Positions 34,801 through 41,679 are shown, numbered from the stretch's first letter. The stretch: DNA of 64,000 nucleotides from Ferriphaselus sp. R-1 (GCF_000746095.1 NZ_JQKP01000008.1:1-64000), one strand, 5' to 3'. Numbers and translations are program-made. Notes: generated by a model from the letters alone, not told the origin.

Positions 34801-34946
34801 ACGATCACCTGCACGTCGGACAGGTCGGGCAGTGCATCCAGCGGCGTTTTCACCACGGCATAGATGCCCGCCAGCGTGACAAACAGGGTAGCGAGCAGCA
34901 CCAAGAACAGGTTGCGCGCCGACCATTCGATAATTTTCCCCAGCAT
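31836..34946 (-). CDS. cusA: Heavy-metal efflux RND pump, CusA type
   Basis: A 1036-residue inner-membrane RND transporter exporting Cu(I)/Ag(I). The Met relay is represented by NEGTLFYMPASLPGM, LEMFETVINL and ARIDMLSTGIRTPIGIK, corresponding to the methionine sites of E. coli CusA. Two large periplasmic loops and two six-helix blocks are visible, with GGIAIAIGAMVDAAIVMIEN in the central transmembrane part. It follows cusB by one base and shares its transcript. All motifs are intact. Confidence 0.95.
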   Translation of the reverse strand: MLGKIIEWSARNLFLVLLATLFVTLAGIYAVVKTPLDALPDLSDVQVIVYTEYPGQAPQVVEDQVTYPLTTAMLAVPKSKVVRGFSFFGASFVYVIFEDGTDIYWARSRVLEYLNQAAGRLPRGVSPQLGPDASGVGWVYQYAVLSDKHNLAELRTMQDWYLRYQLNKAHGVAEVASIGGFVQQYQVTVDPVKLRAYDIPLAKVAQVIRDSNRDVGGRVVEMAETEYMVRGKGYLHGKADLETLVVKAENGTPVLLRDIARVELGPDERRGLTELNGEGEVVSGIAMARYGQNALEVIANIKDKIAEVSAGLPEGVSIQAVYDRSELIERAIATLKRTLFEEGLIVAAVCMVFLMHARSALVAIVMLPIGVLIAFLAMRALNLNSNIMSLGGIAIAIGAMVDAAIVMIENAHKHLERIKEGEHRFGAILTACQEVGPSLFFSLLIITVSFLPVFTLEAQEGRLFAPLAFTKTFAMAGAALLSVTLVPVLMLLFIRGHIRPESENPLNRWLIAVYRPVIDTVLRRKQATIAVALLAMGLTLYPVMKLGSEFMPTLNEGTLFYMPASLPGMSVTKAAELLQTQNKIIKSFPEVASVYGKAGRAQTATDPAPLEMFETVINLKPQEEWRDGMTTDKLIAEMDKALQFPGVANSWTMPIKARIDMLSTGIRTPIGIKVFGKDLGEMEKLAKEIEAVVKTIPGTTSAFAERITGGFYLNIDPDRAQLARYGLSINEVQEVIATALGGETVTTTVEGLERFGVNVRYPRELRNTPEKIAGEVLVPTMGGAMIPLGQLARVSIGKGAPSIRTENALLSAYIYVDIRDRDIGSYVAEARKAVAEKVKFPSGYYATWSGQFEYMERAAAKMKVVIPITLLLIFLLLYLNFKRVTESVIVMLSVPFALVGGVWLLWLLGYNLSVAVAVGFIALAGVAAETGVVMLIYLENAWQEAQTRCAAEGRSPAPHDLHSAIMEGAVERVRPKMMTVTAIMAGLLPIMWSSGTGSEVMSRIAAPMVGGMVSSTVLTLVVIPVIYALVKSREIR

Positions 34947-34947
34947 G

Positions 34948-36507
34948 TCAGTGCCCCTCGTGCGTTGCAGCCTTCACGGCCTGCAATCGGGTAATCACCC
35001 ATTCGCCCTTGCCACGCTCGACGAATTCGAACATAACCTCGCTGCCCGGCGCGATTCCCTGCGCCAGCGATTCGTTGGCCAGTTCGAAATCCATGGTCAT
35101 GCCCGGCCAGCCCAGCGAGGAGATGGGACCATGGGTGATGCTCACCGTACCGTCCGGATTGATCGCATCGAGCACGCCCTGCGCCTGATGTCCGGTCGAC
35201 GGCTTGGGCTGCGTGCTCTCCTTACGCGGCTCCACTACCGGAACCAGAGTACTTGCGGTCGATGTACCGCCATGTGCTGCGTGGCCGCCCATGCCGCCCA
35301 ACGCCGCCCTGAGGTTGCTCTCTGCATCTATCAGGAAGTTCGCGGCAGTAACTACCTGCTCGTCTTCTGCGACGCCTTCCAGCACCTCGACGTAGTTCTC
35401 GCCGCGGCTGCCCAGCCTAACTGCGCGCGGCTCAAAGCGTCCCGGTGCAGCCTGAACCAGCACCACCTGGCGCAGGCCGCTGTCGATCACGGCTGAGGTA
35501 GGCACGCTCAACACCTCCTTACCTTCATCCAATGGCAACTCGACCTTGGCGAACATCGCAGGCCTGAGCAGGCCCTGCGGATTGGGAAGTTCGATGCGTA
35601 CCCGCACCGCGCGTGTCACGCTTTCCAGCGTCGGGTAGATGAAATCCACCCTACCGTCGAAGCGCTTGCCGGGATAGGCATCCACGCTGACCTGCGCGTG
35701 TCCGCCCGCCCTGATCCGGCCGATGTCCTGCTCGGTAATGTCGGCCATCACCCACACTGAGGAAAGGTCGGCGATGCGGTACAGTTCTTCGCCGGGCATG
35801 AAGCGCATGCCCTGCAGCGCCTTCTTTTCCAGCACCACGCCGGAAACGGGGGCGTGGAAAGTCGCACGGTTGCCGTTCACACGGCCGTCCACGATATCCC
35901 AGTTCCTCAGCCGCGCGGCGCTGGATTCGGCAAGCCGCCGCATGCTGTCTCGCGCATCCTCGTCGGCATCCTTGAGCGAGGCGATGCCTTGCGCGGCAAT
36001 CTCGCGTTCGCGACGCGCCGAGACCAGTTCGGGGCTGTACACCTCGAACAGCGGCTGGCCTTTTGCGACAGGCTGCCCCGTAGTGTTGACGTACAGGCGT
36101 TCCACCCAGCCCTCGAATTTTGGCGCGACCGCATAGGTGCGCCGCTCGTCGATCTCGATACGCCCGACCGCACGCAGCGTCCTGTCGATCACGCGCATCG
36201 CCGCGGCCTCGCTCTTCACGCCGAGCTTCTGCACCTTGTCGGTACCGATGACGATCTGGTTCGCTCCTCCCGATTCCGCTTCGCCCTCGTACACCGGCAC
36301 GTAGTCCATGCCCATCGCGTCCCTCTTGGGCACCGGCGAAGTGTCGGGCAGGCCCATCGGGTTGCGGTAGTACAACACCTTGCGCTCGGCCTTGGCTGCT
36401 TGCGGCGCCGGCGACGATACCGAAGCATGCGTACCCAGCCAGTAGCCGCCTGTCGCCACGCCCAGCAACGCGAACACAGCCACGACGATTCCGATGATTT
36501 TCTTCAT
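34948..36507 (-). CDS. cusB: CusB-type membrane fusion protein with a C-terminal CusF-like domain
   Basis: A 519-residue periplasmic adaptor. It has an N-terminal anchor (MKKIIGIVVAVFALLGVATGGYW), then a heavy-metal-binding segment YYRNPMGLPDTSPVPKRD around residue 47. Barrel-sandwich and coiled-coil parts follow (FEVYSPELVSARREREIA), then beta-barrel regions. Residues about 440-519 are a CusF-like OB domain with HGPISSLGWPGMTMDF. It links CusA to CusC and passes metal. Its start overlaps the cusC stop by 4 bases. Confidence 0.93.
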   Translation of the reverse strand: MKKIIGIVVAVFALLGVATGGYWLGTHASVSSPAPQAAKAERKVLYYRNPMGLPDTSPVPKRDAMGMDYVPVYEGEAESGGANQIVIGTDKVQKLGVKSEAAAMRVIDRTLRAVGRIEIDERRTYAVAPKFEGWVERLYVNTTGQPVAKGQPLFEVYSPELVSARREREIAAQGIASLKDADEDARDSMRRLAESSAARLRNWDIVDGRVNGNRATFHAPVSGVVLEKKALQGMRFMPGEELYRIADLSSVWVMADITEQDIGRIRAGGHAQVSVDAYPGKRFDGRVDFIYPTLESVTRAVRVRIELPNPQGLLRPAMFAKVELPLDEGKEVLSVPTSAVIDSGLRQVVLVQAAPGRFEPRAVRLGSRGENYVEVLEGVAEDEQVVTAANFLIDAESNLRAALGGMGGHAAHGGTSTASTLVPVVEPRKESTQPKPSTGHQAQGVLDAINPDGTVSITHGPISSLGWPGMTMDFELANESLAQGIAPGSEVMFEFVERGKGEWVITRLQAVKAATHEGH

Positions 36508-37784
36508 AGTTCTTCTCCCAGCAGACTTTCGATTTCGGCGAGGCGCGACTGCGCCTCCAGTTGCGCCTTGAGGCGCTGCCGTTGCGCATTCAGGATCTGG
36601 CGCTGCGCCTCGATCAGCATGGCGAACTCCACCTTGCCGGTCTCGTAGCCCGCGAGCGCGGACTGGTAATTGAGTTCGCTCTGCGGCAGCAACCGCGTCG
36701 CCGCGAGCGACTCGGTGCGCCGCGCAGTCTCCAGCGCATAGAGGCTCTCGGACAGCGCCGCCTGCATGCGGTCCTGCAGCGACTGCTTGCGCGACTCGGA
36801 TGCCGCCAGCATCGCCTCGGCCTCGCGTTCCTGCGAGCGGCGCGAGCCCTGCTGCAGCGGAATGTTGAATTCGACCATCACGTCCCAGCTCTTCACCGCG
36901 TTGCCGCTCTGGTTGGGGGCAATGCCGAGCGTGAAGTCCGGATAGCGTCTGGCGTAGGCGAGATCGCGTCCCTTCCCGGCGGACTGCACCTGCGCCTCGG
37001 CGACCTGCAGCTGCGGATTGCGCGCGCGCAGCTTCTGTTCCAGCACGGCATAATCGAGTTGCGCGGGCGGCGGCAGCGGCCGCAGTTGAGCGGGCTCCGC
37101 CAGTTCCGCCATCGCGGGACGCGACAACAGGGCATTCAGCCGGCTTTGTTCGTGGTGGCGCTCGCTCTCCAGTTCGACCAGCTCGGTGCGCAACGCGGTC
37201 TGCTCGACCTGCGCGCGCAGGACGTCCTGCTGCGCCCCCAGCCCGTTGGCGTAGCGCGTCTGCGCGACCCGCTCGAGGTTGTTCATCAGCAAAAGCGCTT
37301 GCTGCGCCAGGCGCTCGCTGCCGGACAGGTAGTAGTACATCGCGTAGGCCGTCTTGATGCGGCCGGACAACTCCGCCCAGGTCGATGCCGCCTGGCCGTC
37401 GGCCTGATCAGCCTGAGCCTCGGCCACCCCGCGCTGCAGGTCTCGCTTGCCTAACCAAGGCACGCTCTGCATCAGCAGGTAGCGCGTGTTGCCCACCTGC
37501 GAAGGCCACAGGCTGGGCGGCTTGTTGGTGCCCTGGTTGGTGACGTCCATCAGCTCGGCGCGCAGCACGGGATCCGGCAGGGCTCCCGCCGGCTGCACGC
37601 GCTGACGCGCGGCATCCGCCTCGTGGCGCATCGCCGCCAGTTCCGGGTTGTGCTCGCGCGCATAATCCAGCAGGCCGGGAAGGCTGGCCCCAAGCTGTTC
37701 TGCGCCGAGCGCGGGCTGCGCCGCCAGCGCGAGGCACGTCAAAACGACGCGCGGCATCCGGCAAATTGTTGTTGGTATCTTCAT
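36504..37784 (-). CDS. cusC: TolC/CusC-type outer-membrane efflux channel
   Basis: A 426-residue outer-membrane factor with signal peptide (RVVLTCLALAAQPALG) and two long helical hairpins typical of TolC-like channels (LEREVEAEAMLAAS-type repeats; LLPQSELNYQSALAGYETGKVEF). The conserved N-terminal ALPDP motif is present (PAGALPDPVLRAEL). It would complete the CusCBA trimeric pump. It is the first gene of the cus transcript, preceded by a 114-base gap containing an inverted repeat at 37813-37830. Confidence 0.92.
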   Translation of the reverse strand: MKIPTTICRMPRVVLTCLALAAQPALGAEQLGASLPGLLDYAREHNPELAAMRHEADAARQRVQPAGALPDPVLRAELMDVTNQGTNKPPSLWPSQVGNTRYLLMQSVPWLGKRDLQRGVAEAQADQADGQAASTWAELSGRIKTAYAMYYYLSGSERLAQQALLLMNNLERVAQTRYANGLGAQQDVLRAQVEQTALRTELVELESERHHEQSRLNALLSRPAMAELAEPAQLRPLPPPAQLDYAVLEQKLRARNPQLQVAEAQVQSAGKGRDLAYARRYPDFTLGIAPNQSGNAVKSWDVMVEFNIPLQQGSRRSQEREAEAMLAASESRKQSLQDRMQAALSESLYALETARRTESLAATRLLPQSELNYQSALAGYETGKVEFAMLIEAQRQILNAQRQRLKAQLEAQSRLAEIESLLGEEL

Positions 37785-37898
37785 GACCCGATCCTCGATT
37801 GCATTGCTATCGGGCAGCCAAAGGGCTGCCGCAAAGAGGCGAGACGAGACCGACTTAAATCAGGTTACAAAAAGTAAAGACGGACTTGTCCTGCCGCT
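37785..37898 (-). promoter_or_regulatory. Upstream region of the cus genes with an inverted repeat
   Basis: The only space ahead of cusC. It contains GGCAGCC (37813-37819) and GGCTGCC (37824-37830), an inverted repeat with a 4-base loop, followed towards the gene by AT-containing sequence. The pair could be an operator or a weak hairpin. No clear copper-box (CusR or CueR type) could be assigned by eye, and no regulator gene is seen in the cluster. Confidence 0.35.
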
Positions 37899-38282
37899 TC
37901 AAACGCGAGGACTGGGAGGGGGGGTGAGTGGGGCAGAACTAACGGATTTATACGTTACTAAATAGGGAGTAGCGCTCAGTGCATCAGCTTGCACCGCAAG
38001 AATTCCAATAATCGTCATAGCTAAATAGCTAGAGCAAGCCAAGTGGCAAATACCGCAAGAATTGCAGGACGCGCCGTCTTCTTCACCCGCTGAAGACATC
38101 TGCATATCAGAGTGATGATGCTCACCGATATCTTCATGTTCCATCGATTGCATTGCATCTGCCTCTTGGCAAGAGCCATGCGGCATCTGCATAGACACCG
38201 CTGTCGCTAGTGCATTGCCAGCAAACAGAGGCAACCATAGCAACATTAAGACAGCAACAATTTTTCTGGAAAATTGACTCAT
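37899..38282 (-). CDS. Small Cys/His/Met-rich exported protein, unknown
   Basis: A 127-residue protein, first of the minus-strand metal array. It has a signal-like N-terminus (FSRKIVAVLMLLWLPLFAGNALA), a His/Met-rich part (MQMPHGSCQEAD, HEDIGEHHHSDMQM) and then CNSCGICHLACSSYLAMTIIGIL, i.e. CxxCxxCHxxC before a hydrophobic segment. This fits a membrane-associated metal-binding protein. It resembles small DUF2946-like copper proteins in composition, but identity is not certain. Confidence 0.6.
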   Translation of the reverse strand: MSQFSRKIVAVLMLLWLPLFAGNALATAVSMQMPHGSCQEADAMQSMEHEDIGEHHHSDMQMSSAGEEDGASCNSCGICHLACSSYLAMTIIGILAVQADALSATPYLVTYKSVSSAPLTPPPSPRV

Positions 38283-38321
38283 ATTTTCATACTGAGCTCA
38301 TTTAATAAATTTGTCAAACAA

Positions 38322-38337
38322 TTGCATTGAAATGCAA
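38322..38337. promoter_or_regulatory. Dyad TTGCATT-GA-AATGCAA upstream of the metal array
   Basis: A perfect 7-bp inverted repeat with a 2-base spacer lies 40 bases before the start of the 38282 gene, within AT-rich sequence ending in an A-tract. It is well placed for an operator at the head of the minus-strand metal array. The binding protein is unknown; MerR-type sites usually have longer spaced dyads, so this is only a candidate. Confidence 0.35.
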
Positions 38338-38388
38338 AAAAAAAAACGAAACACCCTCGGGAAAAATTTATAGTCTTTTAAATTAATT

Positions 38389-38691
38389 TCTTGATTAGCA
38401 ACAATCGTCAGCCTAGCTCACCTGGTGAGCCTGACAGGCAGTAGAGTGACACCTAAACCATAACTGAAGGGGAACAAAATGACCATGAATCGAATTCAAT
38501 TTCAACACGGGTTGTCACCATGCATTCGGCTTTCGTAAGTACGCGGCGCGCTACCTGGCCGCATTTTGTTATCGCTTCAATCGGCGTTTCGATCTGAGCT
38601 CGCTTCACCAGCGACTCTTGATCGCAGCTACTACCGTAACACCTCAACCACTCCGAATAATTCGGGTGGCTGACGATTGTTGCTAATCAAG
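38389..38691 (+). mobile_element. 303-bp MITE derived from an IS1595-like insertion sequence
   Basis: The element is bounded by perfect 24-bp inverted repeats: left at 38389-38412 starting CTTGATTAGCAACAATCGTC, right at 38668-38691. It is flanked on both sides by ATTAATTT (38381-38388 and 38692-38699), an 8-bp target duplication as expected for IS1595-like elements. Inside are the first 13 codons of a transposase and about 45 C-terminal codons, joined out of frame. The element cannot encode an active transposase but could be moved by a full-length relative. Identical arms and an intact duplication suggest recent insertion. Confidence 0.85.
38479..38686 (+). pseudogene. IS1595-type transposase remnant with internal deletion
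   Basis: Starting at the ATG at 38479 the product reads MTMNRIQFQHGLS, typical of IS1595 transposase N-termini, then goes out of frame and stops. In another frame, FRKYAARYLAAFCYRFNRRF continues to a TAA inside the right inverted repeat; RYLAAFCYRFNRRF is the C-terminal signature of the family. About 250 codons of the catalytic core are missing between the two. Confidence 0.78.
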
Positions 38692-38739
38692 ATTAATTTT
38701 AATTCAACTCCAAGTGCGCAATCGAACCGGGGCGTCCTT

Positions 38740-38970
38740 TTACTTGCCCGAATCAACCGCGGTGCATTGACCGATTGATAGTGGCCGCCTGACAAATGTT
38801 GAAAGACAGGACTCCTCGTAGCTCTCAATATCGCGCAACCGATATCGGACCACGCCTTTCAGTTTGAGATACGCAGGCCCGATGCCCTCACATCGCCAAC
38901 GTTCAAGGGATGCTTGGCTAATGCCCCAGCGGGTGGCCAGTTGCTTTTGGTCGAGATGAACGATGTCCAT
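38740..38970 (-). CDS. AlpA-like helix-turn-helix regulator
   Basis: About 76 residues from MDIVHLDQKQLATRWGIS; the ATG at 38968-38970 has AAAGGAGACC upstream, so it is preferred over a start 18 bases earlier. The N-terminal half is an excisionase/AlpA-type winged helix (LATRWGISQASLERWRCEG, then YLKLKGVVRYRLRDIESY). Such proteins control excision or transcription in P4-like islands. It lies between the MITE and a T-arm-like hairpin, which would be consistent with a decayed integrative element. No integrase is nearby. Confidence 0.75.
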   Translation of the reverse strand: MDIVHLDQKQLATRWGISQASLERWRCEGIGPAYLKLKGVVRYRLRDIESYEESCLSTFVRRPLSIGQCTAVDSGK

Positions 38971-39040
38971 TTGGGTCTCCTTTCGCATGAGTTGTCAGGA
39001 GTCCATGAACGCTCTTTTTCGGACACAAGCCAAGCAAAAT

Positions 39041-39076
39041 GGACGTGGGTTCAATTCCCAAATGGGCAATTGAACC
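39041..39076 (+). repeat. T-arm-like sequence and inverted repeat, possible old attachment site
   Basis: The stretch 39041-39060 reads GGACGTGGGTTCAATTCCCA, close to the T-arm of tmRNA or tRNA genes. It overlaps an inverted repeat: GGTTCAATTCCCA (39048-39060) with TGGGCAATTGAACC (39063-39076), one bulged base. The acceptor stem and CCA of a complete RNA are not present. Integrative elements often leave such RNA 3' fragments at their ends, and an AlpA-like gene lies beside it, so this may be an attachment remnant. Confidence 0.4.
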
Positions 39077-39227
39077 GGCGTTCGCAAGCACTCTACCAGC
39101 GATGCTGTTTCCTGATAGAATTTTCGCCAGATAAAGGGTTTCGTAGGTTTTTGCGGCAATCTGAAGCGACTAGAACGCGTTGGGAGAATTACCGCAGACA
39201 TTAGGCGTTACCCCACCACCAATTTAC

Positions 39228-39259
39228 AAGGACACAGAAAATCTCTGTGTCCTTTTTCT
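39228..39259 (+). terminator. Strong bidirectional-looking terminator
   Basis: An 11-bp perfect stem AAGGACACAGA (39228-39238) / TCTGTGTCCTT (39244-39254) is followed by T residues on the plus strand and preceded by A-rich sequence, so it could work in both directions. No gene ends immediately upstream, which suggests that the gene it served has been lost. Confidence 0.8.
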
Positions 39260-39562
39260 TTGCCTGAAATCCCGCACCACGCGGGGTTCGGCGCGTATGG
39301 CCTGCGGATACACTTTCCCAGATTCCACCCCAATTTCCGTATTTTCTCCCCCACTCTGTCTCTTTTCTCTGTTTTGCTTGCGGGTATGCGCAGCCCTACC
39401 TCTAGGTTTCATGCGGCTTCCAAGGAGGTATTTCGGGGTCAACGATGAATACCAGCTCTATCCATACTCAAACCTGAGAGCAGCAAAATCCCTCTCTCGC
39501 CTAGACTTTGTTTGACCATTGTACTAACATTGCAGCCAATCTAATAACACTTGGGGGTCATC

Positions 39563-39862
39563 ATGCCACCTGCCGTTGCCGTATCGAACCGCACTTCCCG
39601 CTCCGCTCGTCTTGGATTACGAGCCACACCGGAACAAGAAGCCGTATTAAGGCGTGCAGCGGATGTCGCGCACAAATCACTCACTGAGTTCATCCTGGAC
39701 AGTGCTTGTCAGGCTGCTGAACAGACGCTGCTCGACCAACGGTTATTCCTCGTGTCTGGTCGGCAGTATCAGGCATTCATGGATTTGCTGGAGCGGCTAG
39801 AGCAACCAAATGAAGGTTTGCGCGATCTGCTTTCCCACAAAGCCCCTTGGGATAAGGCATGA
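39563..39862 (+). CDS. DUF1778 antitoxin (TacA-like)
   Basis: A 99-residue protein with N-terminal ribbon-helix-helix pattern (RLGLRATPEQEAVLRRAADVAHKSLTEFILD), followed by a flexible C-terminal part that would wrap the toxin (LLERLEQPNEGLRDLLSHKAPW). Start at 39563 after GGGGG; an upstream GTG is less likely. It overlaps the GNAT toxin by 4 bases (ATGA), the standard organisation in TacA/TacT modules, and would autorepress its operon. Confidence 0.93.
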   Translation: MPPAVAVSNRTSRSARLGLRATPEQEAVLRRAADVAHKSLTEFILDSACQAAEQTLLDQRLFLVSGRQYQAFMDLLERLEQPNEGLRDLLSHKAPWDKA

Positions 39863-40356
39863 CGCTGTCTGGGCCAGCGCCCTTATCTGCAGCCCACCGG
39901 CTGGACAGTTTTAGTTGCGGTAAGCTTGCACTCGACGATTGGCTGGTGCGGCATGCAAGACAAGCGCAAGCCACTGGGTCGGCCAAGACTTTCGTCATTG
40001 CTGTTGGCGACGAAGTCGTTGCCTATTTCAGTCTGACCGTTGGGCAAATCGATTCACTGGAAGCACCAGAGAGAATCCGTAAGGGAATGGGGCATTACCC
40101 CATTCCCGTTGTGCTTCTGGCGCGACTGGCAGTCTCAACCGCTCATCAGGGACAAGGAATTGGCATCGGATTGCTGCAGGATGCCATTCGCCGAACCCTG
40201 GTGATCGCCGAACAAGCAGGCATCCGTGCCATGCTCACTCATCCCATCGACCAACAAGCAGCCGAATTTTATCGAAGGTTTGGCTTCGAGCCATCCCCGC
40301 TCCGTGATGATCAGTTACTGCTGTTGCTCAAAGATGCACGGCTTCTGATGAAATAG
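39859..40356 (+). CDS. GNAT acetyltransferase toxin (TacT-like)
   Basis: A 165-residue protein with the acetyl-CoA loop HQGQGIGIGLL, preceded by VLLARLAVSTA and followed by a C-terminal AAEFYRRFGFEPSP that includes the catalytic Tyr. These match GNAT toxins paired with DUF1778 proteins, which acetylate aminoacyl-tRNA and stop translation. The frame is complete. It is the last intact gene before the Mu-like prophage, 170 bases from its right end. Confidence 0.92.
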   Translation: MTLSGPAPLSAAHRLDSFSCGKLALDDWLVRHARQAQATGSAKTFVIAVGDEVVAYFSLTVGQIDSLEAPERIRKGMGHYPIPVVLLARLAVSTAHQGQGIGIGLLQDAIRRTLVIAEQAGIRAMLTHPIDQQAAEFYRRFGFEPSPLRDDQLLLLLKDARLLMK

Positions 40357-40362
40357 CCTCGG

Positions 40363-40491
40363 TCAGGCATCAAACTGCACAATCAGCTCTCGCTGCGCCT
40401 GCCAATCCACCGGCAGCGGGTTACGCTGAAACCATAGCAAACTCCTGCAGCGTGGCTGTTGCCCTGTAAGCTCTTCGCAAACACTCAAAGT
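40363..40491 (-). pseudogene. Gene 3' remnant beside the Mu-like prophage
   Basis: A minus-strand open frame of 42 codons after a TAG at 40492-40494 reads CEELTGQQPRCRSLLWFQRN and on to VQFDA before its TGA at 40363. Composition looks like genuine protein C-terminus, yet there is no start. It is cut off 40 bases before the right end of the prophage, so the rest of the gene may lie beyond the prophage's left end. The family is not recognised. Confidence 0.4.
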
Positions 40492-40530
40492 CTAGACTTC
40501 AGCTCTTCATACACATCAGTAAAGCGGCTT

Positions 40531-40601
40531 TGATTTTCGGACAGATTGAGTTTGATTCTCGGACAGCGAATATATACTAAAAGCAGTTGATTCTCGGACA
40601 G
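40531..40601 (-). repeat. Mu-like right end with three transposase-binding repeats
   Basis: Three direct copies of TGATTCTCGGACAG occur at 40531-40544 (with one change, TGATTTTCGGACAG), 40553-40566 and 40588-40601. The first begins with the TG expected of a Mu-type terminus read from outside. Spacing of 22 and 35 bases is like R1-R2-R3 of Mu. The 5 bases GGCTT before 40531 may be one copy of the target duplication. No other explanation for these repeats is apparent. Confidence 0.7.
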
Positions 40602-40645
40602 AGAATAAACATCAAACAAATGAAATTTAAACGAGATTAAAACGA

Positions 40646-40674
40646 CAGAAAAACCGACCCAATGGGTCGGTTTC
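40646..40674 (-). terminator. Terminator after the methylase gene
   Basis: On the minus strand AAACCGACCC pairs with GGGTCGGTTT around an ATT loop and is followed by a T run. It lies 18 bases beyond the methylase stop and closes the rightmost transcript of the prophage. Confidence 0.85.
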
Positions 40675-40691
40675 CAGTTAAGCGGCGATCA

Positions 40692-41489
40692 TCACCAGTT
40701 GCGAATAATCAGCTCAGCTGTCTTGGCTCGGTTCCGGCCAGCGCCGCCTACCGTGTAGGTGATTGGTACGCTCTCCATCGTCAGACCCGCGAACGCCTGG
40801 CGCATCTCGGGGATGTCGTTCACGCTGATGATCATCTTGCCCTTGATGCTCCGAGCCAACTCGGCCATGCGGTCGTATTGCTCCAGATCGAAGTCCACCC
40901 CATAGCCTTCCGTTCCCCAGTACGGCGGGTCGCAATAGAACAAGGTGTGCTCTCGGTCATACTTGGTGATGCACGTCGCCCAGTCCAGATGCTCGATGAA
41001 GGTTTGGGACAAGCGTAGATGCGCTTGGCTCAAGTCTTCCTCCAGCCGCAGTAGGTTGAGGCGCGGCGCACTGGTGGTGGCCGTTCCGAAGGTCTGGCCA
41101 CTCACCTTGCCACCGAAGCCCAGCTTTTGCAGGTAGTAGAAGCGCGCCGCCCGCTGGATGTCCGTCAGCGTCTCCTCAGGTGTGGCCTGCATCCACTTGT
41201 AGATCTGGCGGCTGGTCAGCGCCCATTTGAACTGGCGGGTGAACTCTTCCAGATGGTGTTTCACCACCCGATAGAGATTCACCAGCTCACCGTTCACATC
41301 ATTGAGCACCTCCACCTTTACTGGTTGCTTCAGGAAGTACAGCGCCGCCGCGCCGCAGAACGGCTCGACGTATCAGATGTGCTCTGGGAACAGCGGGATG
41401 ATGGTCTTGGCCAGTCGCCGCTTTCCGCCAATCCACGGGATGATCGGCGAGTGCAAATTGTTAAAGATCGGGTCTTGTGTGTCCTGCAT
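40692..41489 (-). pseudogene. dam: Phage DNA adenine methylase with in-frame stop
   Basis: The 266-codon gene starts at the ATG at 41487-41489 inside com. Codons 1-38 (PIIPWIGGKRRLAKTIIPLF) match a D12-class adenine methyltransferase. Codon 39 is TGA (41373-41375), after which the same frame continues YVEPFCGAAALYFLKQPVK, so one nonsense change interrupts an otherwise intact gene. The catalytic DPPYWGTEGYG lies in the second half. Without the stop it would methylate adenine, as Dam-like phage enzymes do. The downstream frame from MEVLNDVNGELVNLY lacks the SAM motif and is unlikely to be active. Confidence 0.88.
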
Positions 41490-41649
41490 GGTGCGTCTCC
41501 TCTTGGGTGGACGCTCCGTGGCGTGCAGGTCGGTGGCTCGTGGCCATCATTTGATTCAGCGTGCCGCAGCGCGGACACTTGATTGCCAAGCGGGTAAACA
41601 CCGCTTCGGCGAGTTTTCGATTACATGCGCCGCATCGTACAGTTTCCAT
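41461..41649 (-). CDS. com: Com-type zinc finger translational activator
   Basis: A 62-residue protein starting METVRCGACNRKL. It has Cys6, Cys9, Cys25 and Cys28 (CGAC and CPRC), the zinc-knuckle pattern of Mu Com. Mu Com binds the mom mRNA and frees its ribosome site. Here com overlaps the start of a Dam-type methylase by 29 bases, the same arrangement as Mu com-mom, so the methylase is the likely target. The C-terminal part (QMMATSHRPARHGAST) is unrelated to the zinc site and overlaps the methylase start. Confidence 0.88.
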   Translation of the reverse strand: METVRCGACNRKLAEAVFTRLAIKCPRCGTLNQMMATSHRPARHGASTQEETHHAGHTRPDL

Positions 41650-41679
41650 CTACTACTCCAGCGTGGTAGCCTCCGCCCC

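Larger units (their letters stand above)
38971..39562. other. Gene-poor scar region before the toxin-antitoxin pair
   Basis: Nearly 600 bases without a convincing gene. It holds a tRNA/tmRNA T-arm-like hairpin (39041-39076) and a strong terminator (39228-39259). The rest is pyrimidine-rich, with a CTTTTCTCTGTTTTG-type stretch, and only short open frames. Candidate frames on both strands have no ribosome sites or family resemblance. It probably represents fused remnants of mobile elements. Confidence 0.5.

Noticed and set aside
37813-37830. Inverted repeat as terminator of the 37899 gene
   Set aside because: No U-run follows on the minus strand, so it is kept only as a possible operator.
39041-39076. 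Complete tRNA or tmRNA gene
   Set aside because: No acceptor stem, anticodon arm or CCA end can be drawn; only a T-arm-like piece is present.
39224-39442. 72-residue minus-strand frame with basic composition
   Set aside because: It spans the terminator hairpin, lacks a ribosome site and has no family resemblance.
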